From NCBI GenBank assembly GCA_001915065.1, contig MNDT01000020.1, positions 1 through 61,259 on the forward strand: a DNA stretch of 61,259 nt, read 5' to 3'. This document shows, piece by piece, positions 46,396-56,797 of this stretch (position 1 is the stretch's first letter; each line of letters starts with the position of its first letter). This DNA is from an archaeon 13_2_20CM_2_53_6. Lineage in GTDB: Archaea; Thermoproteota; Bathyarchaeia; 40CM-2-53-6. The notes under the pieces were generated by a model that worked only from the letters and a program-made list of their open reading frames with translations, was not told where the DNA came from and did not search any database. The translations under genes were made by a program, and so were the position numbers.

Positions 46396-49300
46396 ATGGC
46401 AGTAACAACAACCCAGCTTTGGAACCTCACCAAGGAGTTCATCCATGACAGCGGCTTAGTTAGACAACATATAGACTCGTACAACGAATTCGTTGAACGC
46501 GGCCTCCAAGCCATCGTAGATGAAGTCGGAGATCTGCCCATAGAAATCGGTGACTATCCCCTAAAAATCAAGCTAGGCAAGATCGAGATTGGAGCGCCCA
46601 GGGTAATTGAGGTAGACGGGACAGAACGATCAATCTATCCGGCAGAGGCGAGAATCAGGAACCTGACCTACGCCGCTCCTCTACATATGGAGATGATCCC
46701 GGTCATCGGAGAACGAGAAGGACAGCCGGAGATGGTCTACATCGGAGATTTGCCTGTGATGCTCAAATCTCGAATCTGTCTCCTATCCAAATTATCCCCG
46801 GATGACCTGATAGGCGTCGGAGAGGACCCTCTAGATCCTGGGGGGTACTTCATAGTCAACGGCTCAGAACGAGTAATTGTAGCTCTAGAAGATCTCGCTG
46901 CAAACAGGATACTTGTCGACATAGAACACACAGGTGTTAATCCCGCCTACAAAGCCAAGATCTTCTCTACGACCGTAGGATTCAGAGCCCGCATAGAGGT
47001 CACGCTCAAGAGCGACGCAGGCGTCTACGTCACAATGCCCGGCATTCCCAGCGACATCCCTTTCATGATTCTGATGAGAGCGCTGGGATTCGAAGAGGAT
47101 GCCAGAGTTGCTGAACTCGTCAGTCTAGATCCGTCAATCCAGAACGAGCTGGAGGGATCTTTCGAGAAATCGCTAGAAGCGACGAATCAGAGAGACGCGC
47201 TACTCTACTTGGGGAATAGGCTAGCACCTGGGCAGGTCGATGAATATCGACTCAGGAAGGCCGAATCCGTTCTTGACAGAAACTTCCTCCCCCACATGGG
47301 GCGTGTCCCGGGCGACAGGAGAGAAAAGGGGCTTTTCCTTGCCGAGATCGCGACGCGAATAATAGAGGTGAAGCTGGGAAGGAAGACTCCCGACGACAAG
47401 GATCATTATGCAAACAAGCGACTGAAGCTGGCAGGGTCGCTCCTCGCCGAACTGTTCAGAATCTCTTTCCGCAACCTTACTCGTGACCTGAAATACCAGT
47501 TGGAAAGGATAACCATCCGACGACACATCGAGTTCTCTATTGCCAACGCGATTAGACCGGGAATAATAACCGAAAGGGTCCAGCACGCCATCGCGACTGG
47601 GAACTGGGTGCGGGGAAGAATAGGAGTCACACAGCTGCTGGACAGAACCAACTTCGTCAGCACCCTAAGCCATCTACGCCGACTTCAGTCGCCACTCAGC
47701 AGAAGTCAGCCCAACCTGGAGGCAAGAGACCTCCATCCTACCCACTACGGAAGGCTCTGCCCCGACGAGACTCCCGAAGGGTCAAACTGCGGCCTAGTCA
47801 AGAACCTCGCACTGTCTAGTAGCATCTCCGTGGGAATCGATCCGAAAGAAATCGTTGACAAGCTTCATCGAATGGGAGTCACGCCCGTCGAAGAGTCTGA
47901 CAAGAGACTTCGCGCGACGGGTGGAAAGGTAGTAGTGGACGGTATCATTGCAGGATACTCAAAGGATCCTGTTGCCCTCGCTGATGAACTGAGAGAGTAC
48001 AGACGCCAGGGCAAAATGAGCTCCGAGATGAACATTGCATATCACCCGCCTGAAGTCGAGGATGGACGGAGAGAACTGTACATCAACTGCGACTCAGGGA
48101 GGGTTCGGCGTCCCCTAATCGTGGTGGACTCGGGCAGACCGAGACTCACCGAAGAACACTTGGCGTCGGTAGACGATGGACGGTTGAGCTGGCAGGACCT
48201 GATCCGGAATGGAGTGGTCGAGATGCTTGATGCCGACGAGGAGGAGAATGCTCTGGTGGCAATGTATGAGCACGAGCTGCGGAGAGATCATACTCACCTT
48301 GAGATCGCCCCGTATCTAATGCTCGGTATCGCGGCAAGCCTAATCCCATTTCCCGAGCACAACCAGTCCCCCCGCAACGCGTACGAGTCGGCAATGGCCA
48401 AGCAGGCTCTTGGCGTGTTCTCCACAAACTTCTTCACTCGTGTCGATTCTCGTTCTCATCTCCTGCACTACCCCCAGACTCCCATAGTTCAGACGAAGCC
48501 CATGGAAGTCTTCAACTATCTAGAACGGCCCTCCGGACAGAATGTTGTCGTCGCCATTCTATCATTCCAAGGATACAACATGGAGGACGCGATCATTATC
48601 AACAAGTCATCGGTGGATCGAGGCCTCTTCAGGTCCACATTCTACCGGATCTATGAAGCAGAAAGCCGACAGTATCTGGGAGGCCTCCGTGACAAGTTCG
48701 AGATACCAGAAGCAGGTATCCGAGGGTACAGAGGAGACCGCTACTACCGCATGCTAGAAGAGGACGGGATGATCTCCCCCGAGGCAGAGACCATGGGCAA
48801 CACCGTCCTGGTCGGGAGAACGAGCCCCCCGAGATTTCTCGAAGAATATCGCGAGTTTGAGGTGAAGGGCCCTACCAAGAGGGACTCGTCGGTCACCATG
48901 AGACCATCCGAGCAAGGCATCATCGATCAGGTGTTCGTGACAGAGTCGATTGAAGGCAGCAAACTAGTGAAGGTCAAAGTCCGAGACCTGAGGATCCCAG
49001 AGCTAGGCGACAAGTTCGCGTCCCGTCATGGACAGAAGGGCGTCATCGGGCTACTTGTCCCACAAGAAGACATGCCCTTCACCGTAGACGGCGTCGTTCC
49101 GGACGTGATAATCAACCCACACGCAATCCCGTCGCGAATGACCATCGGCCAGTTCGTAGAAACACTCGGTGGTAAGACCGCATCACAGATGGGCGAGATA
49201 ATGGACGGAACAGCCTTCGAGAACGTGGGCCCAGAGGCCATTGGGGAGATTCTCAACAAACTTGGATTCCAGAGTAGTGGGCGTGAAACACTCTACAATG

Positions 49301-49743
49301 GGATCACAGGCGAGAGACTCGCAGCCGACTTATTCATCGGCGTGGTATACTACCAGAAATTACACCACATGGTCTCAGACAAGATGCACGCAAGGGCTCG
49401 GGGACAGGTTCAGATGCTGACAAGACAGCCAACAGAAGGTCGCGCACGCGGGGGAGGTCTTCGATTTGGCGAAATGGAGCGCGACTGTCTAATCGGGCAC
49501 GGTGCAAGCGCACTCCTCAGAGACCGGCTACTAGAAGAATCCGACAAGTACGTGGCGTATGTCTGCGAAGTCTGCGGCACCCTCGCATACCATGATATCA
49601 AACAGAACAAGTACATCTGCCGGATAGACGCTGAGAAGGCCCAGATCTCGCCGGTCGCAATATCATACGCGTTCAAGCTGCTCGTACAAGAGCTCATGGC
49701 GCTCGGAATCGCTCCTAGACTGAACCTAGAGGAGAGGGCGTAA
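46396..49743 (+). CDS. rpoB: DNA-directed RNA polymerase subunit B (unsplit)
   Basis: 1115 aa; HPTHYGRLCPDETPEGSNCGLVKNL, GYNMEDAIIINKSSVDRG, GDKFASRHGQKGV. Confidence 0.98.
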   Translation: MAVTTTQLWNLTKEFIHDSGLVRQHIDSYNEFVERGLQAIVDEVGDLPIEIGDYPLKIKLGKIEIGAPRVIEVDGTERSIYPAEARIRNLTYAAPLHMEMIPVIGEREGQPEMVYIGDLPVMLKSRICLLSKLSPDDLIGVGEDPLDPGGYFIVNGSERVIVALEDLAANRILVDIEHTGVNPAYKAKIFSTTVGFRARIEVTLKSDAGVYVTMPGIPSDIPFMILMRALGFEEDARVAELVSLDPSIQNELEGSFEKSLEATNQRDALLYLGNRLAPGQVDEYRLRKAESVLDRNFLPHMGRVPGDRREKGLFLAEIATRIIEVKLGRKTPDDKDHYANKRLKLAGSLLAELFRISFRNLTRDLKYQLERITIRRHIEFSIANAIRPGIITERVQHAIATGNWVRGRIGVTQLLDRTNFVSTLSHLRRLQSPLSRSQPNLEARDLHPTHYGRLCPDETPEGSNCGLVKNLALSSSISVGIDPKEIVDKLHRMGVTPVEESDKRLRATGGKVVVDGIIAGYSKDPVALADELREYRRQGKMSSEMNIAYHPPEVEDGRRELYINCDSGRVRRPLIVVDSGRPRLTEEHLASVDDGRLSWQDLIRNGVVEMLDADEEENALVAMYEHELRRDHTHLEIAPYLMLGIAASLIPFPEHNQSPRNAYESAMAKQALGVFSTNFFTRVDSRSHLLHYPQTPIVQTKPMEVFNYLERPSGQNVVVAILSFQGYNMEDAIIINKSSVDRGLFRSTFYRIYEAESRQYLGGLRDKFEIPEAGIRGYRGDRYYRMLEEDGMISPEAETMGNTVLVGRTSPPRFLEEYREFEVKGPTKRDSSVTMRPSEQGIIDQVFVTESIEGSKLVKVKVRDLRIPELGDKFASRHGQKGVIGLLVPQEDMPFTVDGVVPDVIINPHAIPSRMTIGQFVETLGGKTASQMGEIMDGTAFENVGPEAIGEILNKLGFQSSGRETLYNGITGERLAADLFIGVVYYQKLHHMVSDKMHARARGQVQMLTRQPTEGRARGGGLRFGEMERDCLIGHGASALLRDRLLEESDKYVAYVCEVCGTLAYHDIKQNKYICRIDAEKAQISPVAISYAFKLLVQELMALGIAPRLNLEERA

Positions 49744-49745
49744 CC

Positions 49746-52700
49746 ATGGCGCTAGCAATGGTGGACGAAGCTGCCAAGATAATACAGAGCATCCGTTTCA
49801 GCCTACTCTCCCCGGGGGAGCTCCGCAAGCTCTCAGCAGTCGAGATACAAGCCGCCGACACCTACGACGAGGACGGAGTACCGATCGTCTCAGGTCTCAT
49901 GGACGGAAGACTCGGAACCCTCGAACCGCGACAGAAATGCAAGACGTGTGGGAATACCGCGTCTGCCTGCCCCGGGCATTTTGGACATATCGAACTCGCC
50001 GAGCCGGTGATACACGTGAGCTTTGCGAAACTCATCCATCGTCTCCTCTCGATCACGTGTCGAAACTGTGGAAGAATCCTCCTCACCGAAGAGAAGATCG
50101 AAAAGTACAGAGCCAGACACGCTGAGCTAAAACAGCGCCTGAACACGGTCCCAGACGCCTTTCTAGACGAGATTATCCGGGACGCAAAGAAGGCCCAGCA
50201 GTGCCCCCACTGCAGCCAAAAGCAGTATCCGATCGAGCATGGAAAGCCCACAACCTTCCACGAGATAGTAGCCGAAGGAGGGGCGGTGCGTCTAACCCCG
50301 AGCACCGTTAGAGAAAGACTTGAGAGAATAACCGACGACGACCTCATCCTGCTCGGTCTCGACCCGAAAGCAGCTCGGCCAGAATGGGCTGTGCTACAGG
50401 TAATGCCCGTTCCCCCTGTCTCTGTAAGACCAAGCATCACGCTAGAGTCTGGAATCAGATCAGAGGACGACCTGACCCACAAGCTCGTCGACATAATCCG
50501 GATCAACCAGAAGCTCAGAGAAGCCCTCGAATCCGGAGTACCCATCAACATAATCCAGGAGCTGCACGAGCTACTCCAGTATCACGTAACCACCTACTTC
50601 GACAACGAGGTCTCAGGTCTTCCTCCTGCCCGACACAGGTCAGGCAGGGCGCTGAAGACCCTCGTACAGAGGCTCAAAGGGAAGGAGGGTAGGTTCAGAG
50701 GAAACCTGTCCGGGAAGAGAGTCGACTTCTCAGCTAGGACAGTCGTTTCTCCAGATCCCAACCTGGACATCAACGAGGTCGGGGTCCCGCTCGACGTTGC
50801 GAGCAGGCTCACAATTCCCGAGAAGGTTACCGCGCACAACATGGACGAGATGAAGCGGCTCATCGACAACGGTCCCGACAACTACCCAGGGGCGTTGTAC
50901 ATCGTGCGTCCTGATGGGAGACGGGTTCGTCTAGAGTTCGTCACAGACAGGAAGGTAGTGGCGGAGGCTATGCAGCCAGGCTTTGTCGTGGAGAGGCATC
51001 TCCGGGATGGCGACATTGTCCTGTTCAACCGCCAGCCGAGCCTTCACCGAATGTCGATAATGGCCCATCGGGTTCGTGTCCTCCCGTACAAGACCTTCAG
51101 GCTCAACCCGACCGTGTGTCCGCCGTACAATGCGGACTTTGACGGGGACGAGATGAACCTGCATGTCCCGCAGGGAGAAGAGGCGCGCACTGAAGCTCGG
51201 CTATTGATGCAGGTGCAGGACCAGATTCTCTCACCAAGATACGGTGGACCCATCATTGGAGCGATACGCGACTCACTGACGGCGGGCTTCCTTCTTACCC
51301 AGAAATCGACGAGTCTCGATCTGCATGACGTGTCGAAGCTCTTGGCGGCCGCGGGCTATGAAGGGCCCGTGCCTGAACCTGCCTCGGCTCGGCCAGAGGA
51401 GAGATGGACGGGCAAACAGATCTTCAGCATAGTACTACCAAAAGGCTTCAACTTTGTCTCGAAGTCTAATCTTTCCAGCTACTACAAGTGCGAGGACTGC
51501 AACAGGGGAGTGTTGCACGACTGCCCCTTCGACGCGTTCATTGTTATCAAGGATGGTATCCTCGAACAGGGCGTCATCGACAAGGCCTCGATAGGAGCGG
51601 AAAAGTCTGAGAGCCTATTCCACCGTATAGTCAAGGACTATGGAGCCGAAGAGGCTCGCCGGTTCCTCAACGCGGTTACGAGACTCCTGGACAGGTTCAT
51701 GCTCCTCCGCGGATTCACATACGCGATGGACGAGCTGCAGACACCCGCAGCGGTCAAGGAGAAGATCTCTCGGGCCATAGCCAAGGCTGAGGAGAAGGTT
51801 GACGAGTACATCGACAACTTCCGGAAGGGTTCTCTTGAACGTCTTCCCGGCCAGTCAATGGAAGAATCGCTGGAGATATACATCATGAACGAGCTCTCCC
51901 GGGCTCGGGATGTCGCGGGGGACATCGCTGACCAGTACTTCCAGATGGACAACAGCGGGGTCATCATGAGCAGAGCAGGTGCCAGAGGGTCATCGCTGAA
52001 CATCGGCCAGATGACTGCCAACGTGGGACAGCAGTCCATCCGAGGCAAGAGGATCCTTAGAGGATACAGGGGAAGAGCGCTGAGCTTCTTCAAGCCTGGA
52101 GACGTGAGGGCTGCACCGCGGGGATTCGTCTATCACAGCTACCGTGACGGCCTTGAACCAATAGAGTTCTTCTTCCACGCCATGGGGGGAAGAGAGGGGC
52201 TGGTCGATACGGCTGTCAGGACCCAGCAGAGCGGCTACATGCAACGCCGGCTCATTAACGCGCTCGAACACTTGAGGGTCGAGTATGACTCGACGGTCCG
52301 AGACTCGCGGGGCAACATTATCCAGGTCAGATACGGAGAGGATGGGGTCGACACGGCCAAGAGCGACCATGGAAAGGCGGTGAACATTGACAGGCTAGTT
52401 GAACGTGTACGGCTCACTATGAAGAAGGGGACATCGGCGGGCAAGGAGTATGTCGAGGAGCAGGCCGAGAAGGCTAAGGAGGTTCTATCCCCACTCATCC
52501 TCAGTCGACTACGACAGACACTGCTCAACGCCAAGCTGACGAAGGCCGGCGTTGACGACGCGGTTGACGGTGCCATCGAGAACTACAAGCGAGCTCTCGT
52601 CGAGCCGGGCGAGGCTGCGGGAATAGTCTCGGCTCAGTCGATAGGCGAGCCGGGCACGCAGATGACCCTGCGCACTTTCCACTTTGCAGGCGTCAGAGAA

Positions 52701-53591
52701 CAGAACGTTACGCTAGGTCTGCCGAGGCTCATCGAGATAGTTGACGCTAGGAAGATTCCGTCAACACCGAACATGATTGTCTACCTGGACGCGAAGCACC
52801 GGATGAGCAGGGAGAAGGCACAGGAGGTTGCGACGCTGCTCACGCATACGACGCTCGGGGATATTGCGAGTAGTTTCGAGACGGACGTGACGCATATGCG
52901 TGTCGAGGTGAAGCTGAATCCTCAGGTGATGAGGGAGAGGGAGGTGACTGTCGCCGAGGTCCGGGAGGCGTTGACGCTGTCGAGCGCGGATGTGAAGGTC
53001 GAGTCTTACAATGTCGAGATAAAGGCGAAGGACCTGGAGATTCCCCAGTTCCGGAGACTTGTCACAAAGCTGAACGTTGCTCATATCAAGGGTATACCGG
53101 CGGTGAAGAGGGCACTGGTGGTGGAGGAGAAGGGCGAGTGGATCGTCCGGACGGAGGGATCGAGTCTCGCGCTAGCGCTTGAGGTGCCGGGGGTGGACAC
53201 GTCGCGGACGGTCAGCAACAGCATCAACGAGACCGCCGTGGTGCTCGGGATAGAAGCGGCCCGGAACGTTATCGTCAAAGAGGCGCTCGGGGTGCTCGAG
53301 GAGCAGGGGCTCGACGTCGACGTGCGGCATGTCATGCTCGTGGCGGACATGATGACCTCGTCGGGAGATGTTCTCCAGGTTGGACGACACGGAGTGAGCG
53401 GGGAGAAGGCGAGCACACTGGCCAAGGCGGCGTTTGAGATTACGATACCGACCATAGTGGATGCGGCGGTGAAGGGGATTACGGACACGCTGCGGGGCGT
53501 GGCGGAGAACGTGATAGTCGGGCAGCAGATCCCCATGGGGACTGGTCTGATCGAGGTCTCCATGTCGATGCCTCGCAGGACAGCGAAATAG
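49746..53591 (+). CDS. rpoA: DNA-directed RNA polymerase subunit A, A' and A'' in a single ORF
   Basis: 1281 aa; CPGHFGHIELA, NADFDGDEMNLHVPQ, and A'' hallmark EAAGIVSAQSIGEPGTQMTLRTFHFAG in one frame. Confidence 0.98.
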   Translation: MALAMVDEAAKIIQSIRFSLLSPGELRKLSAVEIQAADTYDEDGVPIVSGLMDGRLGTLEPRQKCKTCGNTASACPGHFGHIELAEPVIHVSFAKLIHRLLSITCRNCGRILLTEEKIEKYRARHAELKQRLNTVPDAFLDEIIRDAKKAQQCPHCSQKQYPIEHGKPTTFHEIVAEGGAVRLTPSTVRERLERITDDDLILLGLDPKAARPEWAVLQVMPVPPVSVRPSITLESGIRSEDDLTHKLVDIIRINQKLREALESGVPINIIQELHELLQYHVTTYFDNEVSGLPPARHRSGRALKTLVQRLKGKEGRFRGNLSGKRVDFSARTVVSPDPNLDINEVGVPLDVASRLTIPEKVTAHNMDEMKRLIDNGPDNYPGALYIVRPDGRRVRLEFVTDRKVVAEAMQPGFVVERHLRDGDIVLFNRQPSLHRMSIMAHRVRVLPYKTFRLNPTVCPPYNADFDGDEMNLHVPQGEEARTEARLLMQVQDQILSPRYGGPIIGAIRDSLTAGFLLTQKSTSLDLHDVSKLLAAAGYEGPVPEPASARPEERWTGKQIFSIVLPKGFNFVSKSNLSSYYKCEDCNRGVLHDCPFDAFIVIKDGILEQGVIDKASIGAEKSESLFHRIVKDYGAEEARRFLNAVTRLLDRFMLLRGFTYAMDELQTPAAVKEKISRAIAKAEEKVDEYIDNFRKGSLERLPGQSMEESLEIYIMNELSRARDVAGDIADQYFQMDNSGVIMSRAGARGSSLNIGQMTANVGQQSIRGKRILRGYRGRALSFFKPGDVRAAPRGFVYHSYRDGLEPIEFFFHAMGGREGLVDTAVRTQQSGYMQRRLINALEHLRVEYDSTVRDSRGNIIQVRYGEDGVDTAKSDHGKAVNIDRLVERVRLTMKKGTSAGKEYVEEQAEKAKEVLSPLILSRLRQTLLNAKLTKAGVDDAVDGAIENYKRALVEPGEAAGIVSAQSIGEPGTQMTLRTFHFAGVREQNVTLGLPRLIEIVDARKIPSTPNMIVYLDAKHRMSREKAQEVATLLTHTTLGDIASSFETDVTHMRVEVKLNPQVMREREVTVAEVREALTLSSADVKVESYNVEIKAKDLEIPQFRRLVTKLNVAHIKGIPAVKRALVVEEKGEWIVRTEGSSLALALEVPGVDTSRTVSNSINETAVVLGIEAARNVIVKEALGVLEEQGLDVDVRHVMLVADMMTSSGDVLQVGRHGVSGEKASTLAKAAFEITIPTIVDAAVKGITDTLRGVAENVIVGQQIPMGTGLIEVSMSMPRRTAK

Positions 53592-53594
53592 GCC

Positions 53595-53903
53595 ATGGTC
53601 GACGTTAACAAGCAGATAAGGAGAGCGGTCAAATCCGGCAAGGTCGGGTTCGGCTCGAAGGACGCGCTGTCGAGCGCTGCCTCTGCCCGGGCGAAGCTGA
53701 TCATACTCGCAAAGAACTGTAGGGAATCCGACCGCGAGGATATTCTTCACAACGCTGAACAGTCCGAGGTTCCAGTCTACATCTTCCCCGGCTCCAGTCT
53801 GGATCTCGGGGCCGTCTGCGAGAAGCCCTTCCCAGTGTCCGCGCTGGTCGTCCGCGAGGCGGGCGACTCGGAGGTCCTGAAACTGGTCGCTGAGAAAAAG
53901 TGA
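53595..53903 (+). CDS. rpl30e: Ribosomal protein L30e
   Basis: L7Ae/L30e family, VDVNKQIRRAVKSGKVGFGSKDALSS; position after rpoA. Confidence 0.9.
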   Translation: MVDVNKQIRRAVKSGKVGFGSKDALSSAASARAKLIILAKNCRESDREDILHNAEQSEVPVYIFPGSSLDLGAVCEKPFPVSALVVREAGDSEVLKLVAEKK

Positions 53904-54340
53904 TGCTCCAGCCCAAGATCAAGCTGACCAGTGAGGAGATGAAGTACATGGCCCTCTTCGAGAGCATCACCGGCGCGACAACCCAGGACTGTATTATCGA
54001 CGAGAAGCTTGAGAGGATTATTTTCGTTGCGAAGCCGGGAGACATGGGGCTCGCCATTGGCAAGGGCGGGAAGAACATCAACATGCTCCGCCGGATGACC
54101 AGCCGGCAGATAGAAGTGGTAGAGTATGCAGAGACTCCCGAGGCTCTTATCAGGAATAGTCTGGCGCCGGCGCGGTTGAAGGAGATCCGGGTGACGGAGC
54201 GGCCGGATAAGAAGATCGTCGTGGTCGAGGTGGACCCGCGCGACAAGGCGATTGCCATCGGCAAGAATGGCCGGACTATCGACAAGACGCGTCTGCTTGT
54301 GAAGCGCTACTTCGACATAGACCATGTAGTAGTCGCATGA
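53900..54340 (+). CDS. nusA: NusA-like KH-domain transcription factor
   Basis: Two KH motifs GLAIGKGGKNINMLRRM and AIAIGKNGRTIDKTRLL. Confidence 0.93.
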   Translation: MMLQPKIKLTSEEMKYMALFESITGATTQDCIIDEKLERIIFVAKPGDMGLAIGKGGKNINMLRRMTSRQIEVVEYAETPEALIRNSLAPARLKEIRVTERPDKKIVVVEVDPRDKAIAIGKNGRTIDKTRLLVKRYFDIDHVVVA

Positions 54341-54764
54341 AGCGGCGAGATTCGCATTATTGCGTCGCGAGACTCAACGCTTTTGAGATTTTTGGATAGG
54401 GCTCCCGCCTGTTGAACGCGATCTGGGGCGGGTCTCGCGATTCTGGGCTTGGAACGGGCGGGTCCGGCGTTTTAGAAGGCGCAAGTTATCCGCATGAATC
54501 AGCGTGAAAAAGTGTCGATTTGAAAACGCCTGCTTGAATCTTCGATCTGGGCTTATTCCGAACGATTTCAAGTGAACTATTCGCCGAGGGGCCGGGTGGC
54601 GGCGCGAGATGGAGCGATGGGGTTTTTGAAAAAAAGAATTCTTGCTTTCTTTTCGCGGTTTTGAAATTGAATGTTACGATTTTTTGGACGGGGTCTTGTT
54701 GGCGGGGCGTTATCCTTAGAAACAAGTCCGATGGCTACGCTCTACCTAACAAAGGTCGAGGATT

Positions 54765-55202
54765 ATGGGTAAGGCTTCGAGCGGTATGTTCGCGGGGCGG
54801 AAGTTGCGGAAGCGTCGGAAGGGCTTCCGTTGGGCTTATGCGCCCTATAAGCGGCGGATGCTCGGCCTCGACTACAAGGCCGACCCGCTAGAAGGGGCGC
54901 CGCAGGGCCGGGCAATCGTGCTAGAGAAGGTGGGTGTGGAGTGCCGGCAGCCTAACAGCGCCGTCCGAAAGTGCGTCCGTGCACAGCTCATCAAGAATGG
55001 CAAGGTCGTTACTGCTTTCCTGCCGGGCGACGGGGCGCTGAACTTCATAGATGAACACGACGAGGTGCAGATTGAGGGTATTGGAGGTGCCGAGGGCAAA
55101 GCCTACGGAGATCTTCCCGGGACAAGATACCGGGTCTACACGGTTAACGGTGTCAGTCTGGATGCTTTGTTGAGGGGTAAGAAGGAGAAGCCGCGCCGTT
55201 AG
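54765..55202 (+). CDS. rps12: Ribosomal protein S12
   Basis: [54 protein letters not shown]. Confidence 0.97.
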   Translation: MGKASSGMFAGRKLRKRRKGFRWAYAPYKRRMLGLDYKADPLEGAPQGRAIVLEKVGVECRQPNSAVRKCVRAQLIKNGKVVTAFLPGDGALNFIDEHDEVQIEGIGGAEGKAYGDLPGTRYRVYTVNGVSLDALLRGKKEKPRR

Positions 55203-55346
55203 CAGTTATCGCTTAGGGTCCGGAGTTAGCTGTCCCATGTCCTGTCAACATATGGTTCGACTATCTTTTTGTGTAAAAAGAGTCCATACTTCTTTTCTAA
55301 TCAAGGCTAACCGATCTGAGAGATTACAGGAAGCGAATAGAGAAAA

Positions 55347-55496
55347 TTGGCGCTAGTCTGGGGAGCAGTCTGCACCGAATGCCAGCTACTGGCAGTCGAG
55401 AACTGCCCCCACTGCACGAGAGATCTATGTGAGAAACACAGCGGCCGCCACGACTGCGAAAGACTCAGATCCAGAGAATACGCAGTCGCAGGCTAG
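55347..55496 (+). CDS. Small zinc-finger protein (49 aa, TTG start), AN1/B-box-like
   Basis: Own translation: (M)ALVWGAVCTECQLLAVENCPHCTRDLCEKHSGRHDCERLRSREYAVAG*; below the ORF-track cutoff. Confidence 0.6.
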   Translation: MALVWGAVCTECQLLAVENCPHCTRDLCEKHSGRHDCERLRSREYAVAG

Positions 55497-55551
55497 AACA
55501 GAAAGAATAGATCCGTAAATCATCATCTCCTGCTCGTTGTCTACTCGGTTC

Positions 55552-56748
55552 TCAGTTCTGAGCCACCAGAGTCTTAGGATGTCCATGCCGAGTTCTGAAG
55601 TCCCGAAGCCCCATCTCCTCACCCATTACCACAACGGTGCTGTCGGATCGCCGCTGGTAGAATGGCATCCTCACAACACTGGCCGACACTCGCCGATCTC
55701 TAATCATGATCTCTAAAGATTGGCCTGGTTTTGAAACTCGGGGTGAGGCATAGCCCATCCCTATTCCAACCCCTAGTGTCGGAGACAAGGTGCCGCTCGT
55801 AACCCGCCCAATTCCGACGTCATCCGAACAGATCTCTTGGCCCTGTCTGGGGATTCCCTTGTCTGTAATCCGAAAGCCTGTCCGGACCCTCGAGGGGCCT
55901 CGCTCCTTCAGCTGTTTGATAGAAGCACGTCCGATGAAGTCGTCCTTCTTGTCCGAGCGGACAGCAAAGTTGAGCCTAGCCTCAACCGGCGACGTGTGCT
56001 CATCGATGTCGTTCCCGTAGAGACACATGCCGGCCTCTAGCCTCAACACGTCCCTCGCTCCCAGACCGACGGGCCTGAGTCCATGGTTCTTTCCAACTGA
56101 CAGGATCTTCTCCCAAACTTCGAGCGCGTCCTTTGGGTGCTCTGCACTAGTTTTCCAGATGTAGATCTCGAAGCCATCCTCGCCGGTGTAGCCGCTGCGA
56201 GTTATGAAACATGAGAGGCTTCCGACTTTAACGTCCCTGCCAGAATATCTCGCGATATCCTCCAGGGCAGTTCGAGAAATATCTCGAAGAATCAGCGCGG
56301 CCCTCGGTCCCTGGACGGCGAACATGGCCGACTCATCGGAAAGATCTGTCAGCGTAACATCTGCATCGCGATGCTGCTCGAGCCAGTTCCAGTTCTTCTC
56401 TCGATTCGCCGCATTGTAAACGACAAGGTATTTCGTGCTGTGAGTTCTGAAGATCGTAAGGTCGTCGATGATTCCGCCAGTCGGGTTGCAGAGTAGCGAG
56501 TAGTGGCCCTGTCCAACGGAGAGAGAAGATACGTCGTTGGTGGTTAGACGATTGAGGAATTTTTCCGCGTTCTTGCCTTCGACAGTTGTTCTTCCCATGT
56601 GGGAGACATCGAATAGGCCAACGCTTGACCTGACAGTTCTGCACTCGGGGACTATCCCTTCAAACCAGACGGGCAGATCGAATCCAGCATACTCGACGTT
56701 GTGGCCATGCTTCTCATGATACGAGTAGACCTGCGTCCTCTTCGCCAT
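55552..56748 (-). CDS. gcvT: Aminomethyltransferase, glycine cleavage T protein
   Basis: LFDVSHMGRTTVEGKNAEKFLNRLTTNDV, SGYTGEDGFEIY, RDVLRLEAGMCLYGNDIDE, ITSG-type VTSGTLSPTLG. Confidence 0.96.
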   Translation of the reverse strand: MAKRTQVYSYHEKHGHNVEYAGFDLPVWFEGIVPECRTVRSSVGLFDVSHMGRTTVEGKNAEKFLNRLTTNDVSSLSVGQGHYSLLCNPTGGIIDDLTIFRTHSTKYLVVYNAANREKNWNWLEQHRDADVTLTDLSDESAMFAVQGPRAALILRDISRTALEDIARYSGRDVKVGSLSCFITRSGYTGEDGFEIYIWKTSAEHPKDALEVWEKILSVGKNHGLRPVGLGARDVLRLEAGMCLYGNDIDEHTSPVEARLNFAVRSDKKDDFIGRASIKQLKERGPSRVRTGFRITDKGIPRQGQEICSDDVGIGRVTSGTLSPTLGVGIGMGYASPRVSKPGQSLEIMIRDRRVSASVVRMPFYQRRSDSTVVVMGEEMGLRDFRTRHGHPKTLVAQN

Positions 56749-56797
56749 TTTCCAGTTCCCTTAGAAAGGAAGCTCCGGACTGGATAGAAAAGGAGAG

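Noticed and set aside
49862-50551. 229-aa minus-strand ORF inside rpoA
   Set aside because: Antisense shadow ORF in a highly conserved gene.
53081-54325. Long minus-strand ORFs opposite rpoA 3' end, L30e and nusA
   Set aside because: Shadow frames in GC-rich coding sequence; sense-strand genes are certain.
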